DNA of 64,000 bases. It comes from Cryptomeria japonica (taxonomy: Eukaryota > Streptophyta > Pinopsida > Cupressales > Cupressaceae). The position numbers and the translations under genes were made by a program. Position 1 is the first letter of the stretch; each line of letters opens with the position of its first letter. A model generated the notes under the pieces. The model worked only from the letters and a program-made list of their open reading frames with translations. It was not told where the DNA came from and ran no database searches. Shown here piece by piece: positions 24,806 through 36,342 of this stretch. The stretch covers positions 668,179,852 through 668,243,851 of the forward strand of contig NC_081412.1 of assembly GCF_030272615.1 (NCBI RefSeq), read 5' to 3'.

Positions 24806-24944
24806 TCTAATTCTATACAAGAAAAATTAAAGGTTGGAGAGAAGAAAACTAAAGGACTAAAACTTAACAAGGTGTGTTTAGAAATGGTAGGGAGTGTGAA
24901 AGGTCAAACAAAATTGAGATCGGGAAAGCCTATTACCAGAAGTA

Positions 24945-25579
24945 ATGAATTTCCTTTCATGGAATGTCAAGGGTTGCAATGTCATTGACAAGAGATCTTG
25001 AAATTCTTTGGAATGGTGCTACTATTGATTATTTGGCGATGAAGAAGGAGAAGCACTACAAACAGGTAAGAATGTTTTCAAAAATGTTACATACTTCTTT
25101 TGAATCTTTCAATATTTATGGACCTACTAGTACAACTTGTAGAAACATTTATGGTAGCATATATCTAGGTTGCTATCTAATTTGGACAAAGAGGTGTTTA
25201 TGTTAGGTGGCAAATTTAATGTTGCTTTATGTCCAAAAGAGAAAAGAGGTGGTTCCAAATGCTTTAGTCATGTGCAAAAGGATTTTACTGATTTTTTCAT
25301 TAAGGGTGGTTTGATGGAGGCCAAGTTTAAAATGGAGGTATTTACTTGGACAAATAGGAGGTCATCATTTTTTGATACTATTGAAAAGTTGGATCAATTT
25401 TTTTTGGCTGGTGTCTAAGTGGAGCAACCTTGGGTTGTTAAAGATGATATTTTACCATTACATGGCTCTTACCACTATCTAATTAGTCTTGTTATTCAAG
25501 ATGACTATGTACCTCCTAGGTGCCCCTTCAAGTTTGAGATGACGGGGCTTAGGACATATGGGTTTAAAAACTTGATTGA
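24945..25579 (+). pseudogene. LINE endonuclease (EEP) N-terminal part of ORF2, broken
   Basis: It starts MNFLSWNVKGCN at 24945, the classical beginning of plant L1 endonucleases. Stops follow within 20 codons. The frame recovers at 25170-25418 with LLSNLDKEVFMLGGKFNVAL, FTWTNRR and KLDQFFLAG, matching the GGDFN, FTWxN and RLDRxL motifs. The Asp of GGDFN is replaced by Lys. LPLHGSYHYLISL follows (the SDHxP motif has become SYHYL). The catalytic residues are damaged. Confidence 0.75.
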
Positions 25580-25679
25580 AGGCTAGTTGAAAAGTGCTCC
25601 AATCTGGGTTGGGAATTGAGCCTTTATTTTCTTCAATAAGTTGTAATTTTAAAAGAATGTTTAAAAAAATAGAATACAG

Positions 25680-27271
25680 TGTTATCCATAAATTTAAACT
25701 TGGAAATTATTAGAATGCCCTAACCCTAATCCTGTTGAGTCACAAAAACAATCAATTTTCAAAATATGTGTAGTTTGGTGTAAAATCATTCTATGGACCC
25801 GATCTTAACCCTATTCCACCCAATTTGACTAGTTTTTTATGCCACGATCATTTACCATTTGAATTATCTTTAGCTTTACATTTTTAACTGATAAATTTGA
25901 AAAACAATTAAAATTCAATTTTCATGCTGCTGGAAATTAAATGATTTATGGGTTATACTTGGCAAGGCCTATTCACATTGTAGTCCAAATTTCAGAAGAA
26001 ATAGAGCTGATATGAGAAAAATGTGGAAATTTTTATTTTCGGGTTATTCATGGTTTCAGAGCTTCAAAGTTTGAATTTCATGGGAGACATTTTCTAGAGT
26101 AGAAAATTTCATAAATTAAAATTTTTATTCATGGTGATAGTTATCATGGAGTTTTGAAGTGATTACTTCCTCAAATACTTTACCTGTCACGTCAAAGTCG
26201 GAGGTTTGGTGAAGGTTCGAACTTATTACTATAAGTTCTAAATTTTTGAAGATACCCAATCATGTGACCCTTGAAAATAAATTAATATTAAAAAGGTTTA
26301 AGCTATATATTAGGAAGTCGAGGGTTTTAGAAACTCTAAAACTCTCAATTCAAAGGTTCTAAAGTTTTGAAAATTGATGATAACCCAACAATACTAATTA
26401 TTTTTCCCGAGATGTGGTTACTGGTCGAAGCAATGATAGGCATAAGAAATTTCCAAAAATAATGTTCCAATTCTTAAAACATTATTCAAATGGGAATTTA
26501 TTTACTCTCCATTCATTTTCCAAGAGGCAGTTATAGGAGAAATTAAAAAGGGAATAAATTATTTCAAGAAACAATTATGAATGCATGGACGAGGGAGAAA
26601 ACTTGGAAAAATCATATAAATATGGAATTCGTAAACAATGAAATTGAATATTCTTGGCTACCAAGGGAACATGGGAAGGCACAGGCAGTTTTCTTTTCTT
26701 TGTAAACACATTTTGATGTATAGGAAAAGAGTCTATGAACTCATTTTTGTATTGGAGAAATAAAGGGAATGTTCTAAACCTGAGAATTTATGGATGTTCT
26801 CCTTTTGGCTGCAAATGTCATTTGTGTCACTGCAATCTCTTTACAATTCTATTTCTGTCACATTGAATTGTGTGGATGATCATTTGTGAATCTTTGAATT
26901 CAAGTTAATTCATCTATTATAAAGACCTGCTACTCATCCTCTTCTTGTTTCTCATCTGTGAGTGTGAGAGAGGTGAAATTTGTATCATTTTTTTACATTT
27001 ATTTAATTATGTGTTTAATGTCTTGCATCTACTTTCATGGTCATGGGTAGGTGTTCGTTTACCTTTTCTACTTTCTGGTGAAAATAATACCCTATACTTC
27101 TATTCATTGCATATCTTATTAAGAGGGAGATGTACCTCTAAAATTAAGAGGAAAGTTGCCAGTTCAATGACAACTTCTCCAACTGTTAGTGTTGTTTGTT
27201 CTTCTTTTTGGGCATCTTGAGTCATTTTCTACGTTTATTCTAAAGGACAAATCTGTTTACTAATGGATTTT
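25680..27271 (+). repeat. 5' LTR of element IV
   Basis: It begins TGTTATCCATAAATTT, matching 29072-30654 closely enough to align along its length with many substitutions and small indels. The right end is set by the PBS at 27272; the last shared bases with the other copy are AAGGACA (27243-27249), where the other copy is cut by element III. Contains no genuine ORF. Confidence 0.75.
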
Positions 27272-27290
27272 TGGTGACTCTACTAGGGAG
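27272..27290 (+). other. Putative primer-binding site of element IV
   Basis: TGGTGACTCTACTAGGGAG resembles the TGGCGACTC...CTGGGGA class of primer sites used by several plant Gypsy elements (tRNA-Arg in my recollection). Two or three substitutions from that form. Confidence 0.45.
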
Positions 27291-27345
27291 AACAAAGAAA
27301 GGGTAGTGAACTTTCTTTTTTTATATATTTAGGTGTCTTCCCAAC

Positions 27346-28312
27346 ATGAGGGCTAGTGACTCTGCTCTATTTGAAAATCTCATAAAAAGGATTCAAGGCA
27401 AGGCCCAATCAAAAGGCTGATTTAGAAAAATATCTGTGCCAACAATTGAAGAAATTATTGCAATAGATGATCCCATACTTCAAACTCTATGGAATGGTCT
27501 CAAAGTAAGCATATCAGAAGATGAAAATAAAGGGTTGCATCATTGATCCATGTTGTTGTCCAAAGATATGCATTGCAGATGTTACATTCTCAAAGATTTT
27601 TAGCAGACAAAGATTAGAAATTTAGAGAGGCTCAGAGAGGAATAAAAAATTGAAGAGTCGAAAGTTTCTCTTATTCCAAATTGGTTCCTAAAAAGTTCCA
27701 ATGACTTTTTATGTGGGATTATGGAAGAAGACGGTCACATCACAGAAATGAGTGTAGCTGCTTGTGCTTCTAGGAAAGAGGAAGAAGGTATAGATGATAC
27801 TCTATTTACCCATGAATCAAAAGTCTTTAGTTTTGATATGGATTAAAAAGTAATAGAAAATACTTTTTGTGAAGTTGGAAAAGATCTTTGAAATGATAGT
27901 TTAGTTATGGAGTTTTTTGTCTTTGGTGATACCAATTTAGCATTCGATAAAATAGACAGAAAAGTATGATAAAGAAATGGATAAGTTGCATTCCACTTTT
28001 CCTCTCGGTGATGATTTTCCTTATACAAGAAATGAGGAAGTTCTTTCTATCAAATTTGATCCTATGCTTGTAGAATGTGATATTCGTAGATCTCAGTCAA
28101 TAATCACTCTTCTAGAGGTTGATTCATTGGGAAATCTACAAAAAGAAAGTTTCATTCATGATGTTTTCTCTTCTAGACTTGACATTGATGAGATTCAGAT
28201 TGACACAGAGCTAGAGTATGTGACTTTCACATTCCATGAGAGAGATGATGAAGGGGTGGAATTGCAGCCCAAGGTGAGTAAAGAATGCATCTTTGAGTCA
28301 TTTTTATTTTAA
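27346..28312 (+). pseudogene. Decayed ORF of element IV
   Basis: An ATG at 27346 opens MRASDSALFENLIKRIQGK but stops after 24 codons. A further relic (27977-28312, 111 residues, contains HSTFPLGDDFPY and DVFSSRLDIDEIQID) lies downstream in another frame. I recognise no domain. The remaining interior to 29071 is non-coding as far as I can see. Confidence 0.4.
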
Positions 28313-29071
28313 GATACAATTATGCCAGTTGAGGATGGTGCACTAAACCAAACTTGTGTCAGGAATGAATCAAATATGTGCAATAAAAATGTTAAAGTTA
28401 ATGAAAAGAAAAAGAATAATCATGTTGATGATGGTTTGCAACCCCAAAAATTTTTAGGAGCTTCAAGCAATAATCTCCTCTGTAGAAAGTAAGTAGTGTC
28501 TTCTTTACAAGTAGTCAAGAAAGATGAATCAAATGGTGAAGATAAAGGCGAGGGATTTTTTGTTGTTCATGATACGCAGAGTCTAGTTAATCCAAAAGAT
28601 GTCAGTGTCAAAATTGTTGCATAGAAAGAACCAAAAACTTATGATGAAGTATGGTTGTTTGGTATGTCTTTGTATGAGTTGCTCTATTTCACATGCTTTG
28701 TCTTTGTATATATCTTCCTTAGTATGCTTTTGAGTTTGCAAGTCCTTCATCATCACTCACCTCTTTTCCACACCGTTCTCTATTTCTCCTAGCTAGTTAA
28801 TGGTTTTGCATAATCATTTGGGAATTGGGATTGTTGCACCTAGTTCAGGTGCATAAGGGTCTTAGTTTCCTTTTCTAGTTGTGTTTTTTTGGGTGTGATC
28901 TCATTTTTGAGTTTGGGTTGTGACCCCTGCTGTCTCTTGTATTTCCCTATGCTCTACTATTTTTTTGACTCTGCACCCAATGGACAAGACACTAGTCTTC
29001 ATTTTTATCTTAGTTTTGGCATTCTGGGATTCCCTTCATCCTTTGCAGTCCTCATCCCCAATCAAAGCCTA

Positions 29072-30654
29072 TGTTATCCATAAATTTAAACTTGAATTTT
29101 TTTCAAATGTTTAGAATGCCCTAACCCTAATCATATTGAGTCACGAAAAATAATTAATTTTCAAAATATGTGCAATCTGGTGTAAAATCCTTTTATGGAC
29201 TTGTTCTTAACCCCATTCCACCCAATTTGACCAATTTTTATGCCAAGATCATTTACCATTTGAAGTATCTCCAACTTCAGATTTTTCACTAACAATTTTT
29301 AAAAATAATTAAAATTCAATTTTCATGTTGCTGGAAATTAAATGATTTATGGGTTATACTCGGGAAGGCCTATTCATATTAAAGTTGAAATTTTAGAAGA
29401 AACAGAGCTGATATGAGAAAAATATGGAAATTTTCATTTTTAGGTTATTCATGGTTTCTGAGCTTCAAAGTCTGAATTTCATGGGAGACATTTTCCAAAG
29501 CAGAAAGTTTCATAAATTTAAATTTTTATTCATGGTGATAGTTATCATGGAGTTTTGAAGTGATTACTTCCTCAAATATTTTACCAGTCATGTCAAATTC
29601 GGAGGTTTGGTAAAGTTTCAAACTTATTACTATAAGTTCTAAAGTTTTGAAGATACACGATCATGCGACCCTTGAAAATAAATTAATATTAAAAAGGTTT
29701 AAGTTTTATATTGGGAAATCAGGGGTTTTCAAAACTTTAAAACTCCCAATTGAAAGGTTCTAATGTTTTGAAAATTCACGATAACCCGACAATAATAAGT
29801 ATTTTTCCTGAGATGTGGTGGATGGTCGAAGAAATGATAGGCATATTATAAATTTCCAAAAATAATGTTTTGATTCTTATAACATTAATCAAATGGGAAT
29901 TTATTTATTCTCCATTCATTTTCCAAGAGGTGGTTATAGGAGATATTAAAAAGGGAATAAATTATATGAAGAAACAGTTACGAATGCATGAACGAGGGAG
30001 AAAACTTGGGAAAATCATTAAAAATATGGAATTGGTAAATAATGAAAAGGGATCTTCTTGGCTAACAAGGGAACAAGGTAAGGCACGAGCAATTTTGTTT
30101 TCTTTGTAAACATATTTTGTTGTATAGAAAAGGAGTCTGTGAACTCATTTTTGTATTGGATAAATAAAGGGAATGTTCTAAATCTGAGAATTTATGGATG
30201 TTCTCCTTTTGGCTACAAATGTCCTTTGTGTCACTGCAATCTCTTTCCAATGCTATTTTTGTCATATCGAATTGTGTGGATGATTATTTGTGAATATTTG
30301 AATTCAAGTTAATTAATCTATTATAAAGACCTATTGCTCATCCTCTTCTTGTTTCTCGTCCATGCATGTGAGAGAGGTGAACTTTGTATCATTTTTCTAC
30401 ATTCATTTAATAATGTGTTTTACCTTTTGCATCTACTTTCATGGTTATGGGTAGGTGTACATTTACCTTTTCTTCTTTTTGGTGAAAAGCATACCCTATA
30501 CTTCCATTCATTGCATATCTTATTAAGAGGGAGCTATACCTCTAAAATTTAGAGGAAATTTGCCAATTCAATGACAACTTCTCCAACTGTTAGTGTTGTT
30601 TGTTCTTCTTTCTAGGCATCTTGAGTTTTTTTCTACGTTTATTTCTGAAGGACA
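29072..30654 (+). repeat. 3' LTR of element IV (truncated by element III)
   Basis: Direct repeat of 25680-27249. It ends abruptly at AAGGACA, where the LTR of element III begins. Confidence 0.75.
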
Positions 30655-31641
30655 TGTTTTCTTAGCCAATAAGAACAATAACTTGATTTAAAGTCTTAAC
30701 TCAAAGATTGGTCATCTATTCCAAGTAGCTATCATTTCCATTACTAAGGTTCATTTAATTGTCAACCCAAGGGCATATTACTTGAAATGGGTATGCATTG
30801 TATATGCACTAAGTTCTGGGGAAAGTCATTTTGCACTACTGCAGCAACTAAGTCTATCTAAAATAAACAAGAGAAAATATGACAACCGAATGGCTAAATT
30901 AAATCTTAACTTTAATAGAAGATTCTAACTAAATAACTGTTAAGTAAGTTCAAAGCTAACAAATAGGAATTACTCTATCTGCTTTGGCTACAGGAACAGT
31001 CAGAGGATCTGGTTCCAATGGCTGCAGGAATAGTTAGTTGCTAGAACATCTACTGCAGCAAAAATGAGACTTAATCTAACAATAACACATGAATATTCAT
31101 CAAGTGGGCCCCCTTGGATGAGTGTATGCAAACTTAAAAATGATTATATATACTCATAATAACATAGCTTTTATTCATTATTTCCAAAAGTTGATATAAT
31201 GCATGAGATAAGAGAAATGCTTCTAGTTCTAGAAAATATTGTCTAACCTCTATGAAGAGGTGCAGGTCTTTATTTATAAGAAAGTTATAACAAAATTTCA
31301 ACTACTTAGATCATGCCCATGAAATTAGGCGGAAACATTTATTACAACAAGGAGAAGAAGTTAATCCATAGAGAGCGTGGGAATTTACTAAACCGCATCC
31401 AAGAATATAACATGGCGGTGGTTACCAGTTTTATGCTTGCTGGAGACAACCATAAATGAGTTTGGTATCACCTCACTATTCCTTTGTCGATTCACTTGAA
31501 CACCATCTTCTCCAGTATTTTAAATGCTCAACTGCCCCAAAATATCTCTAACTATTTGCATGGCATGATTCTCCATCTATCTGAACACAACCGCTTCTGC
31601 AACAACTTATTTACTCTTGCATTAAAGGTTAGAACATACAG

Positions 31642-31681
<40 letters not shown>

Positions 31682-31919
31682 CCATTTCTATTAATCACAA
31701 AATTTATACATCCACACATGATATTACCATAATAATATGCATAGCTATAGGAATATTAAGTTAGAACAATACAGGGTTCAGCGGGTTTGGCTATCATTCA
31801 AAATGCACATAATAAAAAATTTGATACATCACATGACTTAAACATTGTCCCAATATGCAACTTAAAACATAGGAAAAACTTATGAGTCATAGAAATAAAA
31901 GAGCTATTATTTTAGCTCA
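30655..31919 (-). repeat. 3' LTR of element III
   Basis: The right edge is set by a purine tract; the minus strand starts TGAGCTAAAATAATAG. The left edge is placed at TGTTTTCTTAGCC because homology to element IV stops exactly there. It contains a (CA)15(TA)4 microsatellite. The other LTR is outside the window, so the left edge is inferred. Confidence 0.55.
31643..31680. repeat. (CA)n(TA)n microsatellite
   Basis: About 15 CA units followed by 4 TA units within the LTR of element III. Confidence 0.95.
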
Positions 31920-31940
31920 TCATTTCCCCCCCAACTTAAT
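31920..31940 (-). other. Polypurine tract of element III
   Basis: Minus strand AAGTTGGGGGGGAAATGA next to the LTR start. Confidence 0.65.
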
Positions 31941-34043
31941 GTCTTGTTGGTCCACCATCAGGAGGAAAATTCCTTACTCTGGCACTGCCTCGAAAATCAC
32001 CTATGGTACCTTGTCTTGTGCTTCTTGTAGCCAAGTTCCAATAAAATACTTTCATCTTCTCCAGCCTAGCCCACCTGGATTCCTCTGCAACCTCATCATA
32101 CGGTTTATCTGTAGCTCTGCACCCCATGAATGACCACATAAGCATAGGTGGCTAAAATATCAAAGGTAACCAATTATTGCCTTTTGTCTTGCCCAAGTGG
32201 ATATACTTGGGAACTATTTATGTGGCTACATGATAATTGGGAAATGAATGGGGTTCACCCTACTTTAGGTCCTCTGGAAGGTTATTCCAATGCTGAGCCA
32301 GACATTCAACTGCAACTTCATTCTCAATTCCAACCAAATTTTCATACTTCTGAAATACTTCCTCTCTCAATGGTAAAACTTGGCTTCTAACATTAGGTCT
32401 AGTCAATAACTTTTGCCAGTCATAGTACATCTGTTGTGGGTTTTTAGATTCAACTTTGAGTGACAGTGCACAATCAAGCTCCAAGTTCTTGTACATTCTA
32501 GATTGTACTCCCATACTAATTTCATTCTATATCCAGGACATCAATGCTTTTAATTGAATATCACCAATATATAGCAAGGGATTTCATTCATTGTCAAAAG
32601 AGACAACATAATTATGCAAATAAAACTCACATAGAAAATTCTTAACAATTGTAAGAGAGCTTTGGTAAGCACTATAAAACTCCTGCGGAGCCTTCAAAGA
32701 AGGGCTTAGATCCCTAATAATGTGGTTAAGTTTAAAACATAGATATTGTTCCTTCAGATATAAAGCATAAACTCTCGGTGGAGCCCGTACTGCATTAACT
32801 CAAGAACCATGTTTGCTACAATATCTACTTTAGTTTGTAACTCAACAATTTAGTTGTCCCTCTTTTCAATTTATTTTTGTTGCTTGTCAATTATCCCCTG
32901 TAGCCTAGCCTTTTCTATCTCCCACTATCTATAATATGTGAGTGCAATGGGTAAGCTAGTGAGACATGAACGGAACCTATGAGTAGTTACCCGAGGGCTC
33001 AAGATTTGATCACCTGGTTCTTTAAACAACTTTGCTATTTGGGCTAAATTTGACAGTCTTTTATCTTCATGTCCTTCCTGTGGCTTACCCTCTTTTTGAC
33101 TTTCGTGTCCTAATTCTGATGTTTCCACAGAAATAACCTCACTCACATCTCTTGTTTCCTAATTTATTTTCTTAACCCGATGATTTCTTCTTAATGGCAT
33201 TTCTTGTGTGGTTGTAGGAGGTTTTTCTATAGGAAAATCCTCCTTCATTTTTTGCTTTTTAGCTGCAGGAGGAACCTATGAATTTTGAGGTCATTCCACG
33301 GTTTCTCCCCCTGCATTGCCTTTTTCTTTACCCTTTCTTTTATAAAATACAACCCCACTTTGAGTTTGAGTGGAGGGCTGCTCAACACTTGGCTCAATTA
33401 TTGTTCCTTTTGTGCCATATAAAGCTTCCTTGGCAATAGGAGGTTTGACTACCACATAAACCCTAGGAGATGAGGCTTTTGTGATATTTTCCTCTTGAAC
33501 TCCAATTTCTTCTGCAGTAGGAACATTTTCTTCCCTAAATTGCCTGATATCCTCAAACTCTCTCCATGACATCTGCGAGACATCTCTAAGAGACTGTTCT
33601 ACCAATAATTTGATTAATATGTGATGACTTACAGAATAGATACTACCCTTCTATGTCTCCTTTGCACTAATAGAGATAAGATGATACAAGACATTTGGAA
33701 TATTCATCCTTTGGCCATGCCTCAGATGACTCAATAATTTGAAATGGACAAAATGTAGACTGGAGTACTTACCATCACATGTTAAATACTTCATTATATG
33801 AAATGCAACCTGTGGCCATTCTCCTGGAAGTGATATCCACTTAGTTCCTTTCTTGTCCATTCTCAGAGGTCCATCAGTTGGGTGAGTAAACTCTTCCCTT
33901 GCACCTCTTGCTTCTTTTTCCTTGGGAAATAGTTCTCCATCCTGCGGCAACTCAGTGACTTTGACTATTCTCTTTTTTGTGGCTATGACCCGTAACCCTT
34001 TGACGGAAGCCTCCCCTTCACTGAATGTGCGCAATCTCCTCAT
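31936..34043 (-). pseudogene. Element III 3' ORF (possible env-like), decayed
   Basis: Open stretches at 34043-33651, 33605-33291 and 33146-32925 share one frame and are separated by stops. Further relics (32514-32260 and 32145-31936) are in another frame. The N-terminal part contains PLRMDKKGTKWISLPGEWP and MKYLTCDGKYSSLHFVHFKLL; the middle has a KRKGKEKGN basic patch, and IIDKQQK-like heptads suggest a coiled coil. It lies between integrase and PPT, where Athila elements carry an envelope-like ORF. No signal peptide or membrane segment is evident in what survives. The name is therefore positional only. Confidence 0.5.
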
Positions 34044-34776
34044 TAAAATTTGTCAATTTTAAAATATAATTGATCCACCCATAGGTCCAAAAGTAGTGTT
34101 CACATTGGTTGTCCTGCAACAAAGTGTCATGAATCATAGGCTCATGATGGATAGGCATCTCCCATGGCTAACTTGACATTAAAAAACAATAACCATAACA
34201 AAATGAATATCATCATAGCAAAATGAAAGGTGGAAATATCCTCTGAGATTTGAAAATTCATACCCCATAACCTTTTATTTATTTCTTAGTACCTTTCATC
34301 AACTATGGTGGCAAGAAAGGTATACTCACTCATACTACAGGCTTTCACATCAGTACTAACTCATTGAAAAATGATGTCAAGAAAATTAAAACACATCATG
34401 GACAAGGACACATAATTATGCGATCGTAAATAGAACCATAAAAAACCCCCAGCTTAAGATGACATGTGTCCGCACATGTGAAAAAAGGACAGAGGGAAGG
34501 GAATGCAGATTATGTGAATCATATTAGGTAATAATCATAATGAAAGTATAAATGCATAATTAAAAATAAATAAATAATATACATACCTGCAATCGTGCTA
34601 ATTAATCTTGCAATCAAATGATTAGTTATTCATGATATGAGATGAGGTGAGGTGAAGTGGATGATGTGGAAGAAATAGAAATGAAATGAGATGAGGTTGA
34701 CAAGAAAATTATTAGCGGAGAACGATATTTCCATAAAATATGGAAATGTTTATTATGAGTGCATGCAAAAGGAATT

Positions 34777-35363
34777 TTAAGAATCTGGACCAAGAAGGCC
34801 CCCTCTAGAGGTTGCAGGAACTGTGGTCTGCACTTGGCTATCGAATTGATGCAGGAAGTCTTCTATTGTTGCAGGCTTATGATAAAAGCGTAGTCGATGA
34901 CCATTGACTAAAATTTTGAAAAACTTCATCAATCTCATATGGGCCCAACCAATGTGTCTGTAGATTCCCCATTGTATCCTTATATCTGGAATCATATAAC
35001 AATGCCCAGTCACCAGATTTATACTTTCTCTCAATATATTTATCATGCTATTTAGCACGTTGATGTTGAATAATTTTTGTATGCTAGACAACCATCTTTC
35101 TCAGTTCATCTTGATGCATTATTTTTATGCTTCTGACAAAGTCATATTCAATTGCAGAGTTGTCCTAAGAGTTTTATGCTGAAACTCAATGGGCATCATG
35201 GTTGTTTTTTAATACACCATTTCAAAAGGTGTAAAACTAGTTGTTGTCTTCCATGTTGTTCTGTATTCCCAAATGGCTTCAGGAAGTCTATTTGACCAGT
35301 CGTTCTTATGAAGAGCTATTGTCTTGGTAAGAATAGCTTCTAAATCCCTGTTTGTAACCTCTA
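34777..35363 (-). pseudogene. Integrase C-terminal part, element III
   Basis: From the insertion point of element B the frame continues EVTNRDLEAILTKTI, then NRLPEAIWEYRTTWKTTT and FTPFEMVY. After a shift the C-terminal domain follows, GDWALLYDSRYKD, HWLGPYEIDEVF and LVNGHRLRFYHKP. These are standard Gypsy integrase C-terminal blocks. Stops and at least one frameshift make it inactive. Nothing coding is seen from 34044 to 34776. Confidence 0.85.
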
Positions 35364-35368
35364 TCTGA

Positions 35369-36117
35369 TGTTAGGATTCCCACAGATACTGAGAGGGGGG
35401 GGTGAATCAGTATCTGATTGGTAGATAGAATTTCTTAACTTAAAACATGCAGAACATATTATAACAGTGTACCGGTATGCAAGAATTAATGAAATAAATA
35501 GAAATAAGAATATCCACATAAAAAGCACACCATAACACAAAGATTTAACGAGGAAACCCAGTGTGGGAAAAACATTAGTGGGATTTGTGACCCACAATAT
35601 TCACTCACTGGCCAATAAGAGAATATTACTTACAATAGGGGCATGCACATGCAGGAAGGCCACTTGCCTAGAGCTCACTACTCAAAATGGGAAGTCTCAC
35701 TAACTTACAATGTGGATTATACAAATCCAATAATCTGTACTGCTTTACAATAGCATCTTTAATGCCAGATTCAGTACCGGTTTCCGCTCTATTCTTTACA
35801 TATACCCTTAACCTATTTTTTGCATAATAGGTCTACCTTAATTTGCCTACTTCTTCATTACAAAATGTTCTACAATGACTTCTCATATATACAAGTCATT
35901 TACAAATGATATCAAGTTGGCTTACAAAGTTTTAACAATAATAATCAAAATATAATATAACAAAAATCCTGTCGGCCTTCTATACCGGTGCCGGTGTCCT
36001 GAGTGTCAGTGTAGAGTGTGATCTGCTGATGCCGGTGCCATAGGATTGTAAGGTTGCCATGAATGAAAAAACCTTCAATCACCTTCAATGTCTCATTGGA
36101 GTGTGCATATGCCAATA
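35369..36117 (-). repeat. 3' LTR of element B
   Basis: TGTTAGGATTCCC ... GCCAATA (final CA changed to TA). It lacks about 40 bases present near the end of the right LTR. Confidence 0.9.
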
Positions 36118-36300
36118 ATCTCCACCTTTGGCATTGATGGCAACACTCATGAGAAATTCAAAAAGTGTCCAAAACATGTAATCCGAAAAAAATGTGAAGT
36201 CCAAAAAGGTTGCCAAAAATATGTGCTCCCCTTGAGCATATAATTCCTATGATTTGAATTTTCTCATACTACTACTCCCCCTTTGGCATCAATGACAAAG
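36118..36300 (-). other. Cluster of polypurine tracts, element B
   Basis: Minus strand: GCCAAAGGGGGAGTAGTAG (about 36265-36283), CTCAAGGGGAGCACA (about 36223-36237) and GCCAAAGGTGGAGATTATT beside the LTR. Same set and order as element A. Confidence 0.7.
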
Positions 36301-36342
36301 GTTGTCAAGATGTCAGTAGAGTTTGTAGTTTCACCCTTGTAC

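Larger units (their letters stand above)
22984..25679 (+). mobile_element. 5' part of a degenerate L1-type LINE
   Basis: Plus-strand order: possible 5' region (22984-23617, no features seen), ORF1-like segment, acidic linker, endonuclease-like segment. The RT is absent because element IV interrupts at 25679; the remainder should lie beyond the window. The left limit is uncertain. Confidence 0.6.
25680..30654 (+). mobile_element. Element IV: small non-autonomous LTR element, right LTR cut by element III
   Basis: Two direct repeats of about 1.58 kb flank a 1.8-kb interior with no gag or pol motif. The PBS-like sequence after the left repeat gives plus orientation. The high divergence between repeats marks it as old. 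A convincing polypurine tract before 29072 was not found. Confidence 0.65.
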
